Below, one piece after another: positions 44,861-53,308 of a stretch of DNA of 64,000 nucleotides. Position 1 is the first letter of the stretch. Every line of letters starts with the position of its first letter. The translations under genes were made by a program, and so were the position numbers. The notes under the pieces are model-generated. The model did not search any database. It saw only the letters and a program-made list of their open reading frames with translations, and was not told the origin of the DNA. The DNA is from Anaerococcus sp. Marseille-P3625 (GTDB lineage Bacteria > Bacillota > Clostridia > Tissierellales > Peptoniphilaceae), in assembly GCF_900232825.1 (NCBI RefSeq), contig NZ_OCTP01000011.1, positions 124,001 to 188,000 on the forward strand, given 5' to 3'.

Positions 44861-45578
44861 AAGCAAATCCTCCGTCTTTTTCTAAACTAGGTTCATATTC
44901 CCTTTTAGCATTAACCGTATTACCATAAGCAAAATTTATTCTAGTTGCTAGGTACTGCTTTGGCATAATATCTGTTTGAGGCTCTTTTAAGCCTTTAGAT
45001 ACATTTACAGATCTTAATTCATGAGTCATCTCTTTTATCATATACTCTGGGCTAGTTAAGTATAAAACACTTACTCTTGCTCCATTTGGGGGTTTTGAGC
45101 TTTCATCTATCCATTCTAAATGGTGTTTATCTTCACTAATTTTAAAATCTATATTTTCATCATAGACATAGTCGCCTACCATTACAAAAATAACTTTCTT
45201 AATCGGTCTATAGGTGCTGGAGGTTTTGTTGCCATTAACTGTAACAACTTGTGAATATCTACAGTCGATTTCATAAAAGTCTAATTTATCATGGTAGGAC
45301 ATTATAATATCTCTTTCTGGGGTAATATATACTGTCCCCGGCTCTGATATTCCTTCAAGTTTTAAAACTTGTTTACCATTAAAGCTAGTAGCAACAACCT
45401 TTATTTCTTTTCTTCTAATGTATCTATAGCCTTCGCCCTTGCAATAAGGGCAATGCGGATCTGGCTGACCTTCAATCATGCACTCACAAACAATAGATTG
45501 ATACCATGAAGCGTTATAACCATGAGTTTCTATTAATTCATCAAAGTTTTTAGGTATAAAACCTGCATTAGCTGCCAT
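44853..45578 (-). CDS. head closure/neck protein with a zinc knuckle
   Basis: A 241-residue protein with a CxC and CxxC pair in the N-terminal part (VCECMIEGQPDPHCPYCKGE), a candidate zinc knuckle, then beta-rich segments (VYITPERDIIMSYHDKLDFY). It lies between connector and gp10-like genes and is therefore probably a head-closure protein. The start follows TAGGAGGATATT. I do not recognise a Pfam family. It overlaps the gp10-like gene by eight bases. Confidence 0.6.
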   Translation of the reverse strand: MAANAGFIPKNFDELIETHGYNASWYQSIVCECMIEGQPDPHCPYCKGEGYRYIRRKEIKVVATSFNGKQVLKLEGISEPGTVYITPERDIIMSYHDKLDFYEIDCRYSQVVTVNGNKTSSTYRPIKKVIFVMVGDYVYDENIDFKISEDKHHLEWIDESSKPPNGARVSVLYLTSPEYMIKEMTHELRSVNVSKGLKEPQTDIMPKQYLATRINFAYGNTVNAKREYEPSLEKDGGFAYD

Positions 45579-45587
45579 AATATCCTC

Positions 45588-46442
45588 CTACAAAACAACT
45601 GAATCAAACCTGGCAAAATATTTCCTAATTATCGGAGTTAATTCTTCTAGGTCTTTTCTGTACTCTAGGATACGCGCGGATGCTCCACCATACATAGCTG
45701 ATTGAGTTGTTCCTATAGATTGACTTAAACCATCTATTGATACAGAAGATGAAGCAATACCAGCACCTATAATCTGATCTCCCCATACTTCAAATATAGT
45801 TATAGCAGCGTATTTGAAGATCCAATCTAAAAGATTGTGTGGAATTTCTTCCTTTTCCATACCTGCTTTATAATTAATTGAAATTGCCATTGGCATATAA
45901 GATCTTGTCATAAAATATGGTACAGCTACACCTATAGCTGGGTTAATATAATTTACACTTCCTGTTGTAGGAAAAATTGTCACATCTCCAACTCTTTTAT
46001 CAAGTTGTATCCATTCTTTAGGAATTTTAAGTATTTTCTTATTGCCCATTTTATAGGTTATAGACTCAATTTCTCTTACTGGTCTTTTAAATAACGGTGT
46101 ATATTGGTAAGAGTCAAAAAGACTGTTTCCCTCAAAGTCGTGTAATTCATCTTTGATTTCTCTAGGGGTTATACAAATATCAAATACTTGCTCTGCCCTA
46201 TCTATAGCTGAATTAAGGCTTGACACTAAAAATGTTCTTGAAAATGGTGTGCCATCATAAGTCATTAGGTCTATACCTTGGAAGTGATTATCTATTAAAT
46301 CTTCGGTTGTAAGCCCTTTAATCTTTATAAGGTTTTCTGCCGCTTGATCTGTTGGTAATGTAAATTTTTCTCCCTGGTCGTATATATTTTCATTAGAAGA
46401 GGGATTCTCTTCATCATACATATTGTCATAGTATTTTCTCAT
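45588..46442 (-). CDS. head-tail connector/adaptor protein
   Basis: A 284-residue protein of connector type. It has TEDLIDNHFQGIDLMTYDGT and the characteristic PREIKDELHDFEG segment, then FKRPVREIESITYKMGNKKI and a helical C-terminus (LEYRKDLEELTPIIRKYFAR). Adaptors dock on the portal, and the position after the capsid gene fits. The start follows a good ribosome site. It is followed by the zinc-knuckle closure protein. Confidence 0.65.
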   Translation of the reverse strand: MRKYYDNMYDEENPSSNENIYDQGEKFTLPTDQAAENLIKIKGLTTEDLIDNHFQGIDLMTYDGTPFSRTFLVSSLNSAIDRAEQVFDICITPREIKDELHDFEGNSLFDSYQYTPLFKRPVREIESITYKMGNKKILKIPKEWIQLDKRVGDVTIFPTTGSVNYINPAIGVAVPYFMTRSYMPMAISINYKAGMEKEEIPHNLLDWIFKYAAITIFEVWGDQIIGAGIASSSVSIDGLSQSIGTTQSAMYGGASARILEYRKDLEELTPIIRKYFARFDSVVL

Positions 46443-46460
46443 ACCCTCCCCTTTCTATGT

Positions 46461-46841
46461 TTATTTATCAAGCTTTAAAAGAGTTTCTATAAGCTCTGCT
46501 TTACTAGATCCTGCTGGCGCTTTTTCTCCTTTAGCCTTGATTAGTTCTTTTAGTTCTTTTATAGATAAAGTTTCATAGTTAACTTCTTCTTTTTCAGCAT
46601 TTAAGCTTTCCACTTCTACTTTCCCTTGACCTAAAGTTACTTCTTGTATCTTATTTGTATCTTTATTAGCTTCTGACTTTTCTTTTTTATTATCATCAAC
46701 CAATTCATAACCTTTAAGTCCTAAAAGTTTTTTAGCTAATTCATCTTCTATTTCAACCATTCCGTATTCATCAAATTTAACAGAATTTTCTTCATCTATG
46801 ATAAGTCTTGAATTAACTAAATTATCATTTTTTATCAGCAT
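46461..46841 (-). CDS. phage protein with C-terminal HeH/SAP-like domain
   Basis: A 126-residue protein with an acidic middle and a C-terminal HeH/SAP-like helix-extension-helix (YETLSIKELKELIKAKGEKA, then SSKAELIETLLKL), known to bind nucleic acid in Rho-N and phage head-tail proteins. Located right after the capsid gene, it may be a head-associated DNA-binding protein. N-terminal half of unknown fold. Confidence 0.7.
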   Translation of the reverse strand: MLIKNDNLVNSRLIIDEENSVKFDEYGMVEIEDELAKKLLGLKGYELVDDNKKEKSEANKDTNKIQEVTLGQGKVEVESLNAEKEEVNYETLSIKELKELIKAKGEKAPAGSSKAELIETLLKLDK

Positions 46842-46874
46842 AATTTCTCCTTAAAGAAAAACTAGGCGATAAGC

Positions 46875-48245
46875 CTAGTCAATCTTGATGTTTTTAATTG
46901 TTACAAATTTCTTTGGTGCATATACTATTGGTGTACCATATAAGAAAATACCAAATCTTCTTACTGGGCCAGTCATTGCATATGGTAATTTAAAGGCTGG
47001 TAGCAATTGTCTAAAGGTAATAGCTGACTCATCAAATTGGCCTATAACTGCTTCACCTGTATTTGGCAATACTTCGTTTTTATCAACAAAGATTGTTTCA
47101 GCGGATTTTTCTCTTGATTTTGCGCCGACTCTACCTATTTCATAGAATTTAGATCCATTATCTTCTGTTCTATAGATTACAAAGTATTCTGGTGCAAAAA
47201 TTTGTGTATCTGAATTTTTAATTGTTAATTTTACGCCTTTTTTGATGTTTTCAGTTGCAACTGTTACCGCATCTGTTTCTACAGCTACAGATTTACCTTT
47301 GTGTGAGTATGCAACTACTGCATATTTGAAAGTTCCACCTTGTGCAAATTTAGCTGGGTTTTTAGCATCTTCGTCAGCTACTGCTGCTGTTACTGTTGGT
47401 GCTGTTGGTGGTTCTTGTCCATAAGCTGGTGCATTGGTATCTAATACTTCCATACCTCTTCTTAAAAATACATCTGGGATTAAATCAACAGTTCCGCCTA
47501 ATGTATTAAATTTAGTTACAGTAGTACCTGCTACCATTTCTCCTGCTTCAACACTCATAATTGCTCTTTGATTTGGATAGTATTGCTCACTAAATTTTTG
47601 TGCAACATTCATTGGTAGATAAGCTTTAGTTGGTGTACCATAGTTGTCTAAAATATTTGTTGCTGCGTTGTTAATGTGTTTATCTTCTAGATATTTACCT
47701 CTTAAATCTACAACATTATGATCTGCTGTTTGTTTTAAAATACCATTCCATTGTAAGCCTTCTTCATCTGCTGGTGCTAGTGTTGAATCACCATAGAAAA
47801 GTGCTTGTTCAGCTTGACCTAAAATGAATTTCATTCCATTTTGAGTTTCTAATGCTTCTGGTTCTGAAACAGTATTTACTAATCTCATAAGATCGGTTAC
47901 TGATCTAGTTACATTTAAACATTTAACTTTTGCAAGTTCTCTTTTATAGCTTGATGTTGTATCAAGTCCTGCAATACCCTCTGGTTGGAATCCTGGTATA
48001 TCTTCTCCGTAAGAATCAACTACGTTATATTCTTCAACATTAGAGAAAGCTCTTGATTTTGGAATATCTCTCCAAAGTTTTAGGTGTTGTTCAGAATAAG
48101 TTAATGTCTTGATTGTGTTTTCTAGTGACTCTGGAATTATAGCTGCGCCACCTTTTGCTCCAGGGTTAATTTGTGCAAAATTATTTGTAGTTAATGCCTT
48201 ATAAAGGTCTTGTACTTGTGTTTGTGTTAATGAATTAAATGCCAT
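46875..48245 (-). CDS. major capsid protein with Ig/FN3-like insert
   Basis: A 456-residue HK97-fold capsid protein of the SPO1/Twort type, with NPGAKGGAAIIPESLENTIK, VTRSVTDLMRLVNTVS, FILGQAEQALFYGDSTLAP and a closing GPVRRFGIFLYGTPIVYAPK. Residues about 276-392 form an extra beta-sandwich (PPTAPTVTAAVADEDA, then YAVVAYSHKGKSVAVE) of FN3/Ig type that would project from the head. It follows the scaffold and protease genes in the usual order. Confidence 0.9.
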   Translation of the reverse strand: MAFNSLTQTQVQDLYKALTTNNFAQINPGAKGGAAIIPESLENTIKTLTYSEQHLKLWRDIPKSRAFSNVEEYNVVDSYGEDIPGFQPEGIAGLDTTSSYKRELAKVKCLNVTRSVTDLMRLVNTVSEPEALETQNGMKFILGQAEQALFYGDSTLAPADEEGLQWNGILKQTADHNVVDLRGKYLEDKHINNAATNILDNYGTPTKAYLPMNVAQKFSEQYYPNQRAIMSVEAGEMVAGTTVTKFNTLGGTVDLIPDVFLRRGMEVLDTNAPAYGQEPPTAPTVTAAVADEDAKNPAKFAQGGTFKYAVVAYSHKGKSVAVETDAVTVATENIKKGVKLTIKNSDTQIFAPEYFVIYRTEDNGSKFYEIGRVGAKSREKSAETIFVDKNEVLPNTGEAVIGQFDESAITFRQLLPAFKLPYAMTGPVRRFGIFLYGTPIVYAPKKFVTIKNIKID

Positions 48246-48262
48246 GTTTATTACTTCCTTTC

Positions 48263-49039
48263 TTAAATTAAGTGTTTTTCAATAATTGATACTAAAGCTT
48301 CAGATAAAGGTGCTCCTTGTTCAGCTTTACTTACATCTAAAGCACTTACATTTCTATTGCCTGCTAGAAATTCATTTGATAGAATTTCTGCTCTTTGTGA
48401 TTTTGATAGGTCTTTGTAAGTTTTCTTTTCTTCTTCGTATTTATTAAAAACTTGTGCGTTTTTAACTGATTTTCTAATGTTATTGGCTCTACTTAGTTTT
48501 TTGCTTAATAGATTAATTGACTTTTCAAGCTCTTTATTTTTTTCAACTACTTCATTTGCATTGTCAGTATTAATTTCTAATAGATCTACAACTTTCTTTA
48601 GATTTTCTGTTAAATCATCTAATCTACCATTGATTTCATCTAAGCCTAAATCATCTTTAATTCTGTCAAGCAAGTCATCATAATCGACTTCTTCTGTATC
48701 TTCGTCTTCTTCTACTTGCTTTTCAGTTTCGTTTTCTTCTTCGCTTTCTTCGTCATTTTCAGCTATTTGGTCATCTTCGGTTTTTTCTAATTCTTCATCA
48801 TTTTCGATTTCTTCATTGTCAGTTTCTTCATCAGCGATTTCTTCATCAGATGCTTCTTCTTCATCTTCGCCTTCGCTAAAATCGTAAACTATTTTTTCAT
48901 CATCATCTTCTGATTTAGCAACTTCATCTTCGCTTATATAATCTTTGTCTACTTCATCTTCATTAAAGTAGTCATCTGCTACATTTTTTAATAGTCTATT
49001 GAGTTTTTCATCAATGCCTAATTCTTTTTCTTTGTCCAT
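48263..49039 (-). CDS. capsid scaffolding protein
   Basis: A 258-residue protein with a very acidic first 120 residues (EEEASDEEIADEETDNEEIE) and a coiled coil at about 125-190 (LDEINGRLDDLTENLKKVVD), followed by a basic C-terminus. This charge pattern, and its place between protease and capsid genes, fits a scaffold that is removed by the protease. The start follows AAGGAGTAAAA. Confidence 0.78.
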   Translation of the reverse strand: MDKEKELGIDEKLNRLLKNVADDYFNEDEVDKDYISEDEVAKSEDDDEKIVYDFSEGEDEEEASDEEIADEETDNEEIENDEELEKTEDDQIAENDEESEEENETEKQVEEDEDTEEVDYDDLLDRIKDDLGLDEINGRLDDLTENLKKVVDLLEINTDNANEVVEKNKELEKSINLLSKKLSRANNIRKSVKNAQVFNKYEEEKKTYKDLSKSQRAEILSNEFLAGNRNVSALDVSKAEQGAPLSEALVSIIEKHLI

Positions 49040-49041
49040 TT

Positions 49042-49776
49042 TTACTCCTTAAAGTTGATTATTTGGTGTACTTTATCTTCCATTTCAGATCCATAGATTC
49101 CTCTAAACATCATTAGATACAGCTTAATATCGTCTTTATTCTTGCTTTTATTTAGCTTATTTTTAAAAGTTTCTAATGTTTCAAGCACTTGCCTATCCCC
49201 ATCTAAAGCCTTTTGATAATAGATTTTGCCATTTTCTAAGCTTTCTTTTAATAGGGCTTTTTGACTTGTCGAACAAGCTGTCATTGACTTAACTATTGCA
49301 TTCCATGTTGCATTAGCATTACAAGGTGTGCTAGTTACTGCAACATTTGTCACTCTTGCCTTTAGAATTTGTCCCTTTTCGTCTTCTTTGAGAATTTGTC
49401 CTTCGATAGAAAAACCTAATCTTCTAGAAGTACCGGACTTCTGTAGGGCTATTGCGGTTTCCCAAAATCTTCTGCCATCTGCATTGTCAAGTAAGTATCC
49501 CTCTAGGTATAAACCTTCTTTTGTGATTTTTGTGTTTTTCTTATCAGGATAACCAACAATTCTTGAATTATCGTGATCTAAATTTAAAAATCCTTTTTCT
49601 AAAAAAGATGAAATATCAAGGCCATTTTGAACAACCTTTTCGCCTTGATAATCAAGATCTGGTGTACTTGCCAGCCCTTTAATCTTGCCTATAATTCCTT
49701 TTTGAGAGTTTAGACTCTTTGATTCATCGCTTTTTATAAGGTCTACTAAAGGTACATAAATCTGCATATCCCTCAC
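49042..49776 (-). CDS. prohead protease (U35-type)
   Basis: A 244-residue prohead serine protease. It has NLDHDNSRIVGYPDK with the catalytic His and RRLGFSIEGQILKEDEKG with the Ser, then the NVAVTSTPCNANAT strand. I use the GTG at 49776: GGAGG lies eight bases before it. An ATG at 49797 would have that ribosome site inside its coding frame, and the ATG at 49767 is poorly spaced. It processes the scaffold and capsid. Confidence 0.85.
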   Translation of the reverse strand: MRDMQIYVPLVDLIKSDESKSLNSQKGIIGKIKGLASTPDLDYQGEKVVQNGLDISSFLEKGFLNLDHDNSRIVGYPDKKNTKITKEGLYLEGYLLDNADGRRFWETAIALQKSGTSRRLGFSIEGQILKEDEKGQILKARVTNVAVTSTPCNANATWNAIVKSMTACSTSQKALLKESLENGKIYYQKALDGDRQVLETLETFKNKLNKSKNKDDIKLYLMMFRGIYGSEMEDKVHQIINFKE

Positions 49777-49842
49777 ATTCTTATCCTCCTTTCTCAAAGT
49801 TCTTGCTCCCTACCTCCCACCCTTTATTCATAGATATGCAAT

Positions 49843-49872
49843 AAAAAAACACCTATGATTTCTCATAAGTGT
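49843..49872 (-). terminator. terminator within the late cluster, before the prohead protease
   Basis: Minus strand ACACTTATGA-GAAA-TCATAGGTGT, a 10-bp stem with a GNRA tetraloop and seven Ts. It lies between the 71-residue gene and the protease, so transcription there must be partial, restarted or antiterminated. Confidence 0.88.
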
Positions 49873-49897
49873 TTTAGTGTTTGTATTAATTTTTATT

Positions 49898-50113
49898 TTA
49901 GATCAAAGGCTTTATATACTTATCTGCTATTCTTTGCTCCCCTAATTCTACTAATGCGTCATAGCATTCTTGATATCTATTTTCTCCATCGACTATTAGA
50001 TCTGTATCAAGTGGCATTAGTTCAAATACAATTGCTCTGTAATTATCTTGCCCTTCTACTTCTTTTAAGATTTCATTTATCATTTCTTTTATGTTTCTTA
50101 TTACTTTTGCCAT
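49898..50113 (-). CDS. small phage protein of unknown function
   Basis: A 71-residue mostly helical protein, MAKVIRNIKEMINEILKEVE and EECYDALVELGEQRIADKYI-like helices. The start follows AGGAGGTAAGAA. It lies between the zincin protein and a strong terminator, so it is the last gene before that stop. No family is recognised. Confidence 0.6.
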   Translation of the reverse strand: MAKVIRNIKEMINEILKEVEGQDNYRAIVFELMPLDTDLIVDGENRYQECYDALVELGEQRIADKYIKPLI

Positions 50114-50123
50114 TTCTTACCTC

Positions 50124-52217
50124 CTAAAATGATAAGGCTAATGCATCTATTGCATCTAAATCTTCATCTTCAAGAAATTTAGTTATTAATACTGCCGCTA
50201 TTTCTCTATATTCAAAGCTATTGAGCGCTCCTTCTAATGATATAGTACCGCGTTTTAGTTCTTCAACAAGATTTGCAATTCCTGAACTTCCTAAATCATT
50301 TTGTATCTTTTCTACTTTGTCTGTTCTTTCTAGAACCTTTGTTTCTATAGCTTTATATTTATTGCTTATTGCTGGGTCTTTTTTGCTATCTTGATATTTA
50401 TCTAATACATTTGCTAGAAAATCTCCGTTTTTAGCTGTAAGTTGCTTGTAGATCTCTCTACCTATACCATGAGTCCCTTCTTTTCTAACGTTTTTAAATT
50501 CTTCCAAATCCCAAATACAAGGTAAGCAATGTGCTATTTGATCAGCGTATGAATGTATTTGTCTATCGGTGTCTTTTCCATGAACTAAATTGCTTATAGC
50601 TTGACCTGCGGTTTCTACTAGAGTTTCTTCAAGAGGTTTTAAGGATTCTCTTCTTTCTGGTGTGCATAACTTGTCTGGATTTGCTGTAACAGTTTCACTT
50701 ACCTTAGCGTGCATACATTCATGTATAGCTGTTTTGGTTTCGTGAACTGGATCCCCGGTTTCAGCGACTAAACATATTTCATGATTGTATCTTATTCCAT
50801 CATTATGGACGGCGAATCTACATAGTCCTACTGCATTTGATCGCCCCGTATTAAATGCTTTCCCATTTCTTTTGCTATATAAAGGTAAATTTAATCCTAG
50901 CATATCCATAATTGCTCTGCCCTTTATATCGGTGTGCATATCTTTAATTGGTTTTATTTTTTCTACTAATTCATTAGTAGTTTTTACTTCTTTATATTCA
51001 TACTTTGGGTCAATCTTCTTTGTGCCTAGTCTGTATCTGAACTTACCAGCTTGTTCGCCTGTTAGTGTTTTTTCTCTAGCTTTTATTTTTTCCTTTACTG
51101 CTTGACTAGATCTTTTTTCTTTTAAAACTTTGTCTTCTGCGGCTAATTTGTTGACTAATTCATTGCTTTTGATTTCTTCTATTAAATTATTAATGGCTGT
51201 TTGTGCCATATCTCTTACGCCTTCTCTATCTTTGGTATCACCAAAAACTTTATTTCTATTAACATCATATTTTAGATTAAATAAAGTTTCGTTTGCCCTT
51301 CTGCTAGCAGCTTTTGATTGGTGTCCTCCGCCGATCTTACCTATAAGTTCTTGCATTGCTTTCACATCTGGTTTAATCCATGTATGTGAATGTGTATTTT
51401 CTATATTTACATCTGCACCTAATCTTTCAAGTAATGCTTTTTCTTGCCTTGCTGTCAAATTAGGATTGTCTGTTAGTCTATTTATATCTTTTGGATTAGA
51501 TTCTTCTTCTTTTGTCAAATTTTCTAATAGGCTTTTGGCTTCATTAAAAATTGCACCAGCAAACTTGCCACTATCGCCTCCATTGACCTTGGTGTAGAAT
51601 TTCCCGGAATCCATATCATAGTACATTTTCCCACCTTGTTCATTTATTGCTCTTTCGCCTATTTTACCTTTAAATTCTGGATTGTTGCTGACTTTTCCTG
51701 CCAAATCTATTCCTAAATCATTAAAGTATAATCTCTTTTCACCATTCTTATCCCATAAAGATGCGCCTTTTTGTTGCAATCTTCTAAATTGGTATTTGGA
51801 TAAGTTCCCATAAGTATTTGCCTTGCTATTTTCATTATTCTTGGCTGGACTAGTTTTCTTTTCTGGCTTTTGCATATCGTTAATAGATAATTGATTGGTT
51901 TTTACTTTTGGTCTTTTAAAATTACTTGCTATAAAATCTTGCAATGATCCATGCTTTCCTGCTTTTGTGTATAGGTCTAATACTTCTTTTTCTGATAAGC
52001 CTTTAGCTTTTCCATCTTTGCTATCAAAAGATACCTCTATATTTTCTGGTAGTTTCATTTGCTTTTTTGCAATTTCCATAGCTTTATTACCGGATTTATA
52101 TCTTATTCCATAAAATGTTTTGTTTTTGCCATTTATTAATACTTTTACCGGAAATAGATGCGCTCTGTTTTGTACAGCTTTTATTAGGCTTTTAAAGTCC
52201 TTTATAATTATTCTCAT
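50124..52217 (-). CDS. large head-region protein with a zincin metallopeptidase motif
   Basis: A 697-residue protein in the head gene block. Residues 24-100 resemble a segment in the portal extension (see findings). Residues 120-440 are Lys/Glu-rich and of unknown fold. Residues about 440-560 carry HECMH (499-503) followed by ETAxxA with Glu535, the gluzincin arrangement of two His and one Glu for zinc. The position fits internal head proteins that enter the cell with DNA (polyvalent proteins often have zincin domains). Catalysis is inferred from the motif only. Confidence 0.7.
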   Translation of the reverse strand: MRIIIKDFKSLIKAVQNRAHLFPVKVLINGKNKTFYGIRYKSGNKAMEIAKKQMKLPENIEVSFDSKDGKAKGLSEKEVLDLYTKAGKHGSLQDFIASNFKRPKVKTNQLSINDMQKPEKKTSPAKNNENSKANTYGNLSKYQFRRLQQKGASLWDKNGEKRLYFNDLGIDLAGKVSNNPEFKGKIGERAINEQGGKMYYDMDSGKFYTKVNGGDSGKFAGAIFNEAKSLLENLTKEEESNPKDINRLTDNPNLTARQEKALLERLGADVNIENTHSHTWIKPDVKAMQELIGKIGGGHQSKAASRRANETLFNLKYDVNRNKVFGDTKDREGVRDMAQTAINNLIEEIKSNELVNKLAAEDKVLKEKRSSQAVKEKIKAREKTLTGEQAGKFRYRLGTKKIDPKYEYKEVKTTNELVEKIKPIKDMHTDIKGRAIMDMLGLNLPLYSKRNGKAFNTGRSNAVGLCRFAVHNDGIRYNHEICLVAETGDPVHETKTAIHECMHAKVSETVTANPDKLCTPERRESLKPLEETLVETAGQAISNLVHGKDTDRQIHSYADQIAHCLPCIWDLEEFKNVRKEGTHGIGREIYKQLTAKNGDFLANVLDKYQDSKKDPAISNKYKAIETKVLERTDKVEKIQNDLGSSGIANLVEELKRGTISLEGALNSFEYREIAAVLITKFLEDEDLDAIDALALSF

Positions 52218-52474
52218 TTTCTCGCTCCTTTGTTGATATTTATGTATCTGTTTTTCTTATCTAGTTCTTTAAATTCTTCTTCTGTTAGTATTCTTTGCAT
52301 TGCAATTTTGTATTTTTTGTTATATGGATACTTGTTAGCATCAATTAATCTTCTAACATTTTCAGCATCTTTTTTGCACAAAAAATGGGCGTACTGTTCA
52401 TAAGCCCCACCCTCTCTTTTAAGTAACCATTTACGCTCTGGTAGTTTTGGATAATATTTTATTGTTAATTTCAT
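52214..52474 (-). CDS. small phage protein upstream of the zincin gene
   Basis: An 86-residue basic protein: MKLTIKYYPKLPERKWLLKR, then AHFLCKKDAENVRRLIDANK. It overlaps the start of the zincin gene by four bases (ATGA), implying coupled translation. Its beta-hairpin N-terminus and helical C-terminus match no family I know. It may act with the zincin protein as an inhibitor or adaptor, which is inference only. Confidence 0.55.
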   Translation of the reverse strand: MKLTIKYYPKLPERKWLLKREGGAYEQYAHFLCKKDAENVRRLIDANKYPYNKKYKIAMQRILTEEEFKELDKKNRYININKGARK

Positions 52475-52526
52475 GACCTATGTTTATTTTTATTTCAACG
52501 TTTTGTATTTCACAATTATTTCACTA

Positions 52527-52793
52527 TTAACCTAATAATTCTCCATTGCTAAACATAATGTTTTTTTGCTTTTTATAGATATCAAAATAAGTTTCTTGCT
52601 TATCTCCATTTTGTGTACACTCTACATATATCCCATCTAAAAGAGTTGTAGAAATTAGTATTTTATTATTTTGTAGAATTTTACAAGACCAAACAACAAA
52701 TATATCTTCAATACTAATATTCTTATTAAAGTTTTCCTTGTAATACATAATTAACCATTCTTTACAAGCTTTTTGAAATTTATAACTATCCAT
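52527..52793 (-). CDS. DUF6275 family phage protein
   Basis: About 88 residues from the ATG at 52793, with AAGGAGAATAAA before it. An in-frame ATG eleven codons upstream lies in the terminator stem and is rejected. The pattern FQKACKEWLIMYYKEN, VWSCKILQNNKILISTTLLD and NGDKQETYFDIYKKQKN is the DUF6275 signature, a small phage family of unknown function frequently found among early or head genes. Confidence 0.85.
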   Translation of the reverse strand: MDSYKFQKACKEWLIMYYKENFNKNISIEDIFVVWSCKILQNNKILISTTLLDGIYVECTQNGDKQETYFDIYKKQKNIMFSNGELLG

Positions 52794-52813
52794 TTTATTC
52801 TCCTTTTTAACGT

Positions 52814-52845
52814 AAAAAAAACACATTAGTTTTTACTAACGTGTT
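52814..52845 (-). terminator. terminator inside the head gene block
   Basis: Minus strand AACACGTTAGT and ACTAATGTGTT form an 11-bp stem with one G-U pair and AAAA loop, followed by eight Ts. It ends the portal-linked small genes and overlaps the leader of the DUF6275 gene. Confidence 0.85.
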
Positions 52846-52865
52846 TAAAATAATATTTATTAAAT

Positions 52866-53075
52866 TTACATTCCTGAATTGTTCATTCCTACTACTTGCC
52901 AATAACCTAATGTATCACCTGTCACAACTTGTGGCCATTCCTCTTTTAGATAATTAGCAACGTCTTGCCATTTTCCCTTTTCATCTTGAGATAGTGTATC
53001 CCATTCAGCTTTTTCTTTTTCAAATTCACAAATTATTTTTATTTTATTGTTTCCCTTTTGCATAATTATTTCCAT
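52866..53075 (-). CDS. small phage protein of unknown function
   Basis: A 69-residue protein, MEIIMQKGNNKIKIICEFEK and DTLSQDEKGKWQDVANYLKE, ending in hydrophobic residues. No ribosome site precedes the ATG; its first base overlaps the stop of the preceding gene (TAATG), so it depends on coupled translation. No family recognised. Confidence 0.5.
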   Translation of the reverse strand: MEIIMQKGNNKIKIICEFEKEKAEWDTLSQDEKGKWQDVANYLKEEWPQVVTGDTLGYWQVVGMNNSGM

Positions 53076-53305
53076 TAATACATAAGAGATAATTCATAAG
53101 CAGTCGATCCTACGCAACCGTGCATTAAAATCTGTTCAGTGATTTTCCCTGCTTTTAAATCGGCTAAATGGTCTTCAAAATCTTCTCTTGTAGTCTCTTC
53201 ACCTTCGCCTTCAAAGTATTTGTTAACTTCTTCATCACTTAAGCTAGGCCATAACTCTTTAAATTCTTTTATAACCTTGTTTTTATAATCTTCATATTTT
53301 GCCAT
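53075..53305 (-). CDS. small acidic phage protein
   Basis: A 76-residue acidic protein (MAKYEDYKNKVIKEFKELWP, DEEVNKYFEGEGEETTREDF) with two helices. It follows the portal gene by three bases with a good ribosome site and overlaps the next small gene by one base. A possible anti-cargo or chaperone role for the portal extension is inference. No family recognised. Confidence 0.55.
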   Translation of the reverse strand: MAKYEDYKNKVIKEFKELWPSLSDEEVNKYFEGEGEETTREDFEDHLADLKAGKITEQILMHGCVGSTAYELSLMY

Positions 53306-53308
53306 TGC

